Source: a bacterium (lineage in GTDB: Bacteria; Patescibacteriota; Minisyncoccia; UBA6257; GWB1-50-10). From it: a stretch of 9,391 nt of DNA. Within the stretch, counting starts at the first letter, position 1. Every line of letters starts with the position of its first letter. The notes under the pieces are model-generated. The model was not told the DNA's origin. It saw only the letters and a list, made by a program, of their open reading frames with translations, and ran no database searches. Positions 4,885-9,391 of this stretch are shown here, piece by piece. The position numbers were made by a program, and so were the translations under genes. The stretch spans positions 19,536 through 28,926 of the forward strand of contig JAKAHT010000001.1 of the NCBI GenBank assembly GCA_021814805.1, given 5' to 3'.

Positions 4885-7370
4885 TGATAGAGTATTATTG
4901 TTGCTGAGTTTTGGTTGCCATCCGCATCAGTTACTATTATTTTCAAAGTATTTTGAGATTCTAGATTTTTAAGAGGAGAACTTAAGGAGTAGTGGTATGA
5001 ATTGCCGCTAATATTAGTCAGGTTTAATAGGGAATTGTTAAGATAAGCGCTCACGCTGGTTAGTTGTTTTTGAGATGACAGGTCAGCTGAGATATTTATT
5101 TGGTTGCTTATGAAACTGCCGTTTTGTGGTGATATGTTGTTTATTGTTATGGTGCCGGGGTTTGTTTCTATGTCGGGGGTTATTCCTATAGGCAAGCTCT
5201 TGTTGTAGTTGTAGAAATTAGAGAGGTTTTTTGACGCCCAATCGGATACTCCAGTTTCCCAGTTTAAGAACTGAGGATCGTTAGCTGGATTGCTTGGAAT
5301 CGGTCCCAAAGGATTATTTTTGTCCACATAATAAAGTATTGAGTGAACTTGGGGGTAGGAACTGCCTTGGTAGTTCACTGTGTTAACGTATTCACCGTTT
5401 AGCATTGGTTTAGTAACTTGAGATAAAGGATCCGGCGGCGTGAATGATTCTGGTTGATAGTTTGGTAGAACCTTACTTAAGAAATCGCTCCATATAGGTA
5501 CGGCCGCCAAAATACTCGATCCGTGCCTTTGCATGGCTGTATTATCGCTATTTCCAGCCCATACGCCGACTACCAAAGAAGGTGTATACCCAATAGCCCA
5601 AGCGTCTCTATAATCGTTTGTTGTGCCTGTTTTTAGAGCCACATCGTATCCGGGGAATATTGTTGATTTTAAGCTGGAGCCCAAAAGGAAGGATCTGTAT
5701 TCGGTGCTGGACAGTATCTGATTTATCCATCTTATATATGTAGGAGAATCAACTGTTTTTGAGTTATCTTGGTATTTTTCGAGAACGTTTCCGTTTGAAT
5801 CATCGACTTCCAAGACCATTGATTGGGAATGATTTATACCTTCTTGAGAGAGGACCGAGTAAGCCCTGACCAAGTCTATTAGTTTTATTTCTCCTCCTCC
5901 TAAGACGAGTGATAGACCGTATCTTGAGGGATCGTTTAGTGTTGTTATCCCGAAGTTATGAAGTAAATCTAGTACGTTTTGAAGGCCCACCAAATAAAGC
6001 ACTTTTACTGCCGGTATGTTTATTGATTCTGGTAAGGCTTGTTCGAAAGTTACTGGTCCTTGAAAATTTTCGAAGTCTTGGGGGTGAAAGCAGTTTTGTC
6101 TATAGTCTTGAGAATTGTCGTTGAAATTAGGAATAGCCGGGCAGGAAGGATTGTTTGGTACGAATTCTGTCGGCACGTCCCACACAACAGTATTAGGAGG
6201 ATAGCCGTCTTCGAGAGCTTTTAAATAAACAAAAGGTTTCAAACTGGAGCCCGGCTGTCTTAATCCTTGAAGAGGCATATCAAAATTACCATCTATGCTT
6301 TCGTCAAAGTAGTCGGCTGATCCGACAAGGGCCAGTATTTGGCCGGTTTTTGGGTCTTCGGCGACCAAAGCCGCATTAGATCCGTTATAGAGATCCTTAT
6401 TCCTAGCCGCACCCGTTTTAACGGCTTCTTCGGCCGCTTCTTGAACATTCCAATCAAGTGTGGTTATCACACTCAATCCGCCGTTTGATACCATATCTTC
6501 CCCGTATTTGTTTATTAAATAATCCTTGACCGCCAGAACGAAATGTGGCGCCTTTATTGATCCTAAGGATGGTGGAGCAAAATTAAGTTTCTCAGATTTG
6601 GCTTCGCTAGCCTCGTTTTTTGTTATATAACCCAGCCCAGCCATCCTATCCAAAACATAACCCTGTCTAGTTAAAAGGTCGTTTAGGTGATCTCCCCAAG
6701 GGGAATAGTATGATGGAGCTTTTGGTAAGCTTGCTATAACAGCCGACTCCGCCAAATCTAAATCTTTGGCTGGTTTATTGAAATATGTTTCGCTGGCCGC
6801 CTCCACTCCATAGGCGTTTGAGCCATAGGGTATTTGATTTAGGTAATAGTTAAGTATTTGATCTTTGGAATATTTTGATTCCAATTCTATTGCCAAAATA
6901 AGTTCCTTTATTTTTCTGTCGATTGTTTTTTGGGGGGTTAAGAATATGTTTTTGGCGAGTTGCTGGGTTATGGTTGAGCCTCCCTGGACGGGTCCGCCGG
7001 CTTTTATGTCAGCGATTAAAGCCCGCAATGTCCCTTCCCAATCGAAAGCCGGGCGGGTATAAAAATTAGAATCTTCTATGGCTATAGTAGCTTCCTTTAG
7101 GTAAGTTGGTATATCAGAAAACGGTATGACTGTTCTTTTTTCTTCTCCGTGTATTTCGTAAAGCAACACCTTACCTGTTCTATCGTATATCTTCGTTGAT
7201 TGTCTTGATTGGTGAAATTGGAATTCATCCGGGCTGGGCAGCGTTCTTATTATTATAACCACATAAATTACGGCGGCAGCCAAAATGACAACAAGTGATG
7301 AAAAAGAAATTAGAATAATTGTAGAAAATAACCTCTTTTTGCTCGAGGTTGAGCGTGTTTTGAAAATCAT
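4881..7370 (-). CDS. Class A penicillin-binding protein (GT51 transglycosylase plus transpeptidase)
   Basis: 829 residues. A basic N terminus and one TM helix (about 16-42) anchor it in the membrane with the catalytic domains outside. The GT51 domain (about 70-245) polymerises lipid II: catalytic E99 in 'IAIEDSNFY', 'GGSTITQQLAKN' (130-141) and 'KIKELILAIELE...ILNYYLNQIPYGSNAYGVEAA' (153-192). After 'ED..F', the usual H and G are R106 and A108. The transpeptidase domain cross-links peptides: SxxK is S375-K378 ('PGSSLKPF'), SxN is S449-I-N451, and KTGT is 580-583. A C-terminal beta-sandwich (about 740-829, 'ITINNISPQNGSFI...TDADGNQNSATI') resembles the PBP C-terminal domain (BiPBP_C, Pfam PF06832). 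The PBP1A/1C subgroup cannot be fixed. The gene is monocistronic, convergent with dnaN, and its stop lies inside the same TTAA as the dnaN stop. Confidence 0.95.
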   Translation of the reverse strand: MIFKTRSTSSKKRLFSTIILISFSSLVVILAAAVIYVVIIIRTLPSPDEFQFHQSRQSTKIYDRTGKVLLYEIHGEEKRTVIPFSDIPTYLKEATIAIEDSNFYTRPAFDWEGTLRALIADIKAGGPVQGGSTITQQLAKNIFLTPQKTIDRKIKELILAIELESKYSKDQILNYYLNQIPYGSNAYGVEAASETYFNKPAKDLDLAESAVIASLPKAPSYYSPWGDHLNDLLTRQGYVLDRMAGLGYITKNEASEAKSEKLNFAPPSLGSIKAPHFVLAVKDYLINKYGEDMVSNGGLSVITTLDWNVQEAAEEAVKTGAARNKDLYNGSNAALVAEDPKTGQILALVGSADYFDESIDGNFDMPLQGLRQPGSSLKPFVYLKALEDGYPPNTVVWDVPTEFVPNNPSCPAIPNFNDNSQDYRQNCFHPQDFENFQGPVTFEQALPESINIPAVKVLYLVGLQNVLDLLHNFGITTLNDPSRYGLSLVLGGGEIKLIDLVRAYSVLSQEGINHSQSMVLEVDDSNGNVLEKYQDNSKTVDSPTYIRWINQILSSTEYRSFLLGSSLKSTIFPGYDVALKTGTTNDYRDAWAIGYTPSLVVGVWAGNSDNTAMQRHGSSILAAVPIWSDFLSKVLPNYQPESFTPPDPLSQVTKPMLNGEYVNTVNYQGSSYPQVHSILYYVDKNNPLGPIPSNPANDPQFLNWETGVSDWASKNLSNFYNYNKSLPIGITPDIETNPGTITINNISPQNGSFISNQINISADLSSQKQLTSVSAYLNNSLLNLTNISGNSYHYSLSSPLKNLESQNTLKIIVTDADGNQNSATIILYH

Positions 7371-7388
7371 TTATTTGTCTTAATTATA

Positions 7389-7418
7389 ATTATCGTTTAT
7401 TTCGGGAGCTTTTTTCAA
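7389..7418 (-). promoter_or_regulatory. Putative promoter of the PBP gene
   Basis: On the minus strand TTGAAA (7418-7413), an 18-base spacer, then GATAAT (7394-7389). Transcription would start near 7382, leaving a leader of about 11 bases without a Shine-Dalgarno before the ATG at 7370. A perfect TATAAT also occurs slightly downstream, but its spacing from any -35 is poor. A promoter is needed here because a strong terminator lies just upstream. Confidence 0.45.
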
Positions 7419-7428
7419 TGCTTTAAAA

Positions 7429-7464
7429 AATAAAACCGCACCTTTCGAAAGGTGCGGTTTTATT
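7429..7464 (-). terminator. Rho-independent terminator of the kinase-yebC-ruvC operon
   Basis: A perfect 36-bp palindrome. The stem's GC-rich core is CCGCACC/GGTGCGG, with AAA/TTT pairs next to a small loop around TTTCGAAA and A/T pairs at the base. On the minus strand it is followed by a T-rich tail (TTTTATTTTTTAAAGC), and it starts 9 bases after the stop of the acidic protein gene. On the plus strand the T-run is shorter, so minus-strand termination is favoured. Confidence 0.9.
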
Positions 7465-7472
7465 AATTGCTT

Positions 7473-7679
7473 TTATTCCTCTGTTTCTTCTATGAAATCT
7501 TCGTCGTCAAGCTCAAGTTCGTTTTCGTCCTCATCCATATTTTCTCCGAGCTCTTTTTCGAAGTCTTCTTTTTCGTCTTTGTTTCCGAAGTATGAGTCGT
7601 CGGAACCCGATTCGTCGTCATCGTCGCCATCCGACATCTTCGCAAACAAACCAATCTTTTTTAATTCAGTAGTTGTCAT
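7473..7679 (-). CDS. Small highly acidic protein, unknown function
   Basis: 68 residues, of which 30 are Asp or Glu (14 D, 16 E) and 6 are Lys, so the net charge is about -24. A short N-terminal part 'MTTTELKKIGLFAKMSDG' is neutral to basic and could fold or bind a partner; the rest (17-68) is a disordered-looking acidic tail with aromatic or hydrophobic spots at 'SYFG', 'LELDDEDFI'. I recognise no family. Reality is supported by its position: it starts 47 bases after the ruvC stop on the same strand and is followed 9 bases later by a strong terminator, so it is the last gene of the operon. Acidic tails of this kind occur in the RNA polymerase delta subunit and in DNA-mimic proteins, but similarity here is only in composition. 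No Shine-Dalgarno precedes the ATG. Confidence 0.65.
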   Translation of the reverse strand: MTTTELKKIGLFAKMSDGDDDDESGSDDSYFGNKDEKEDFEKELGENMDEDENELELDDEDFIEETEE

Positions 7680-7726
7680 ACTTTTGGTAAGGCACGACCT
7701 TTTGTCTAAAATTTCAAATCATTTAA

Positions 7727-8239
7727 TCATATTTCATCACTGGATGCAATAGCTATAGCCAGAGCGTCGGTGGCGTCGTCGATTATAAATCTTGTTTCGA
7801 TGTTAAGCATAAGACCGACCATTTTAGAAACTGATTTTTTGTCGGCCCTGCCGCTTCCGGTGACCGACATTTTTACCGTCTGAGGTGCCAACTCCTTCAG
7901 TTTTATTCCGCTTTCGGATACAACTTTTCTTATAACACCCCTTGCTTCAGCTACTTCTATGACTGTCTTTAAATTTTTGGAGGCAAAAAGTTTCTCTAGT
8001 CCGACAATGTCCGGACTGTATTTACTTATTAATATTTTTAGTTCTTTTTCCAAAGAACAAAGCTTTTCTCCGTTGTCACCGGATTTTCTTATTTTTATAA
8101 GCCCGTTTTCCAAATGAACAAGTTTGTGTCCTTCTTTTTTTAAAATGCCGTAGCCAGCCCTTACGCTGCCGGGGTCTATGCCCATCACGACGAGGTTTTT
8201 CTTATGATTTTGCATTGGTATAGACGTTTTGGACATCAT
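7727..8239 (-). CDS. ruvC: Holliday junction endodeoxyribonuclease RuvC
   Basis: 170 residues from this start. RuvC is a dimeric RNase H-fold nuclease that cuts four-way recombination junctions. The acidic active site is visible: D22 in 'VMGIDPGSVRAGYGIL', E82 in 'VGLEKLFASKNLKTVIEVAEARGV', and D155 and D158 in 'IIDDATDALAIAIA'. 'LAPQTVKMSVTGSGRADKKSV' (117-137) is the usual basic and glycine-rich region. The first ATG (8239) overlaps the yebC 3' end by 38 bases. The ATG at codon 9 (8213-8215, 'MQNHKKNLVVMGIDPGS') overlaps by 14 bases and fits the family N terminus equally well or better; neither has a Shine-Dalgarno. yebC-ruvC adjacency is common in bacteria, but ruvA and ruvB, which usually follow, are not here; a small acidic gene and a terminator end the operon. 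Confidence 0.95.
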   Translation of the reverse strand: MMSKTSIPMQNHKKNLVVMGIDPGSVRAGYGILKKEGHKLVHLENGLIKIRKSGDNGEKLCSLEKELKILISKYSPDIVGLEKLFASKNLKTVIEVAEARGVIRKVVSESGIKLKELAPQTVKMSVTGSGRADKKSVSKMVGLMLNIETRFIIDDATDALAIAIASSDEI

Positions 8240-8735
8240 TCAAATCGTTTAATTTATCGATTATATCCTGTACGCGTTCGCCGTCTTCCTGACTTATTTC
8301 TTGGGGAAATTTTGATTCCCACCCACCATCAATCTTCTTATTAAAGGCCCATTTCACGCTTCCTGGTTCGCCTAACTTACCATCGAAATCTTTGAGCACG
8401 AGTTTTATTTCATTTATGGTTCTATTGCTGTTATCTGTTATGGCTTCTATTAGTATGGCTATACCTCCCGGTCCATAACATTCCGCCGTTATTTCTTCCA
8501 GGCTTTGCGAGGAATCTTTTGATTTTTGTATCGCTCTTTCTATGTTCTCTTGCGGTATTTGAACCTCCTTGGCTTTATTGACGGCTGTTCTAAGTCTAGG
8601 ATTGAATTCCGGGTTGGGTTCGGATTTGGCGGCGATGGAAATGGCCGCCAAGAGCTTAGAAAACTCCTTGCCTTTTTTCTTGTCGGTGACCGCTTTCTTA
8701 ATCTTTATTTGTTTCCAATGGCTGTGTCCCGCCAT
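8202..8735 (-). CDS. yebC: YebC/PmpR/TACO1-family protein, shortened
   Basis: 177 residues, against about 240-250 in most bacteria. The N terminus is canonical: 'MAGHSHWKQIKIKKAVTDKKKGKEFSKL', then 'NPRLRTAVNKAKEVQIPQENIERAIQK' and 'AECYGPGGIAILIEAITDNSNRTINEIK', followed by 'KLGEPGSVKWAFNKK' (119-133). From there about 65-70 residues of the usual middle/C-terminal domain are missing, and the sequence goes almost directly to the family ending 'LNDLNDVQNVYTNAKS' (162-177). The family includes the mitochondrial translation activator TACO1. Bacterial members were annotated as transcription regulators (PmpR), and more recent work points to a ribosome-associated role at difficult sequences such as polyproline. 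The ATG at 8735 lies inside the 3' end of the upstream kinase gene (31-base overlap), and the 3' end overlaps ruvC, so all three are likely co-translated from one mRNA. Confidence 0.95.
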   Translation of the reverse strand: MAGHSHWKQIKIKKAVTDKKKGKEFSKLLAAISIAAKSEPNPEFNPRLRTAVNKAKEVQIPQENIERAIQKSKDSSQSLEEITAECYGPGGIAILIEAITDNSNRTINEIKLVLKDFDGKLGEPGSVKWAFNKKIDGGWESKFPQEISQEDGERVQDIIDKLNDLNDVQNVYTNAKS

Positions 8736-9391
8736 AGACTTTTATCTGTTGGTAAGGTGAACCAAAAAGTCGTTCCTCGGCCGACTTGGGATTCCAAAAA
8801 AACCTTGCCTCCATGAGATTCAATAATATTTTTTGTTATGTACATACCAAGCCCGCTGCCGTTTGGTTCAACGTGCTGGGCGTTTTCACTCCGGTAGAAT
8901 TTTTGGAATATTTTAGGAAGGTTTTCTTTCGGTATGCCTATGCCGGTGTCGGCAATACTCACCCTTACAAACCTCGTATCCGTGTCCGGTTCGATGAGGA
9001 TATCTATATTACCTCCTTTAACGTTGTATTTTATGGCGTTGTCCAGGATATTTGTGACAGCCATCCCCAGTTTAGTCGGGTCGGCATAAACCTCGTAATT
9101 TTCAGCTCCTGAAGAAAATAAAATTTTTACCCCGTACTCATCAGCTATGACTTCGGCCGAGTTTTTTATGCTCTTTAGAAAATCGACGAGGTTTATTTTT
9201 TCAAAATTGAATCCAAACCGTCCTTCTTCTATTTTTGCGGCATTAAGGAGATCGTCTATTATTTTAAGCGATCTTTTCGATAAGCCCCAACCCTCATCGG
9301 TGAGTTTTTTCAAGTCCTCTTTGTTTTTTGTCGTGTTATCGTCTGAGAGGAAATTTTTTATACTTTCGAACGTCCAGCTTATAGCCGTAAG
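8705..9391 (-). CDS. Sensor histidine kinase, C-terminal part (5' end outside window)
   Basis: 228 residues are visible and the frame is open at the right edge. The visible sequence begins 'LTAISWTFESIKNFL', which is the end of an H-box of the type 'HELRTPLTAI', so the phosphorylated His should lie about six codons beyond the window. Then come the rest of the HisKA dimerisation helices ('LSKRSLKIIDDLLNAAKIEEGRF') and a complete HATPase_c domain: N box 'NILDNAIKYN', G1 'DTGIGIP', F box 'FQKFYRSE', G2 'GSGLGMYITKNI', final strand 'GRGTTFWFTLP'. It catalyses ATP-dependent autophosphorylation and phosphotransfer to a response regulator. Sensor and membrane domains are not visible, so the signal is unknown. 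Its stop codon lies 31 bases inside yebC, which suggests one operon with yebC and ruvC; no response regulator is in the window. Confidence 0.93.
   Translation of the reverse strand, partial: LTAISWTFESIKNFLSDDNTTKNKEDLKKLTDEGWGLSKRSLKIIDDLLNAAKIEEGRFGFNFEKINLVDFLKSIKNSAEVIADEYGVKILFSSGAENYEVYADPTKLGMAVTNILDNAIKYNVKGGNIDILIEPDTDTRFVRVSIADTGIGIPKENLPKIFQKFYRSENAQHVEPNGSGLGMYITKNIIESHGGKVFLESQVGRGTTFWFTLPTDKSLWRDTAIGNK

Noticed and set aside
7492..7752. Ser-rich 86-residue frame on the plus strand
   Set aside because: It is the antisense reading of the GAY/GAR-rich acidic gene. It has no promoter, and the minus-strand gene has operon context and a terminator.
8526..9112. Plus-strand frames opposite yebC and the histidine kinase
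   Set aside because: They lie antisense to genes with clear family motifs and show none of their own.
1..9391. tRNA, rRNA, CRISPR, insertion sequence, phage or defence genes
   Set aside because: I looked on both strands and saw no repeat arrays, transposase motifs or cloverleaf-like stretches; coding density leaves little room for them.

Overview
The window is a stretch of bacterial chromosome around the replication origin of an AT-rich, small-genome organism. Three things suggest Patescibacteria (candidate phyla radiation, probably a Parcubacteria-like lineage). Several housekeeping proteins are trimmed: RnpA lacks its N-terminal helix, YebC is about 70 residues short and YidC is minimal. 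The rpmH-rnpA-yidC-jag cluster has lost yidD and mnmE/gidA, and recF and gyrB do not follow dnaN. The beta-propeller-like protein at the left edge also resembles proteins I associate with those genomes. TGA reads as stop (yidC, rnpA), so the code is standard. The lineage is inference; no search was possible.

Layout. 3-542 (+): 3' end of a beta-propeller-like protein. 546-2075 (-): operon rpmH > rnpA > yidC > jag/khpB, read leftward from a promoter placed so close to rpmH that its mRNA should be leaderless. 2076-2237: divergent promoter region with short palindromes. 2238-3605 (+): dnaA. 3606-3777: dnaA-dnaN intergenic region with two perfect DnaA boxes and, directly before dnaN, DnaA-trio-like repeats that run into the dnaN start codon; this is the likely oriC. 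3778-4884 (+): dnaN. 4881-7370 (-): class A penicillin-binding protein, convergent with dnaN and sharing a TTAA at the stops. 7429-7464: strong palindromic terminator. 7473-9391 (-): operon histidine kinase (cut by the window edge) > yebC > ruvC > small, very acidic protein, with overlapping gene ends.

How the genes work together. DnaA unwinds the origin and DnaN is the polymerase clamp. RpmH, RnpA, YidC and Jag cover ribosome assembly, tRNA maturation, membrane-protein insertion and RNA binding. The PBP builds peptidoglycan, and RuvC and YebC serve recombination and translation. All genes are core functions; I see no phage, transposon, CRISPR, tRNA or defence island. The most unusual content is the compact origin whose unwinding element seems to extend into dnaN, the shortened RnpA, the KhpB relative without a GXXG loop, and the apparent lack of Shine-Dalgarno sequences.
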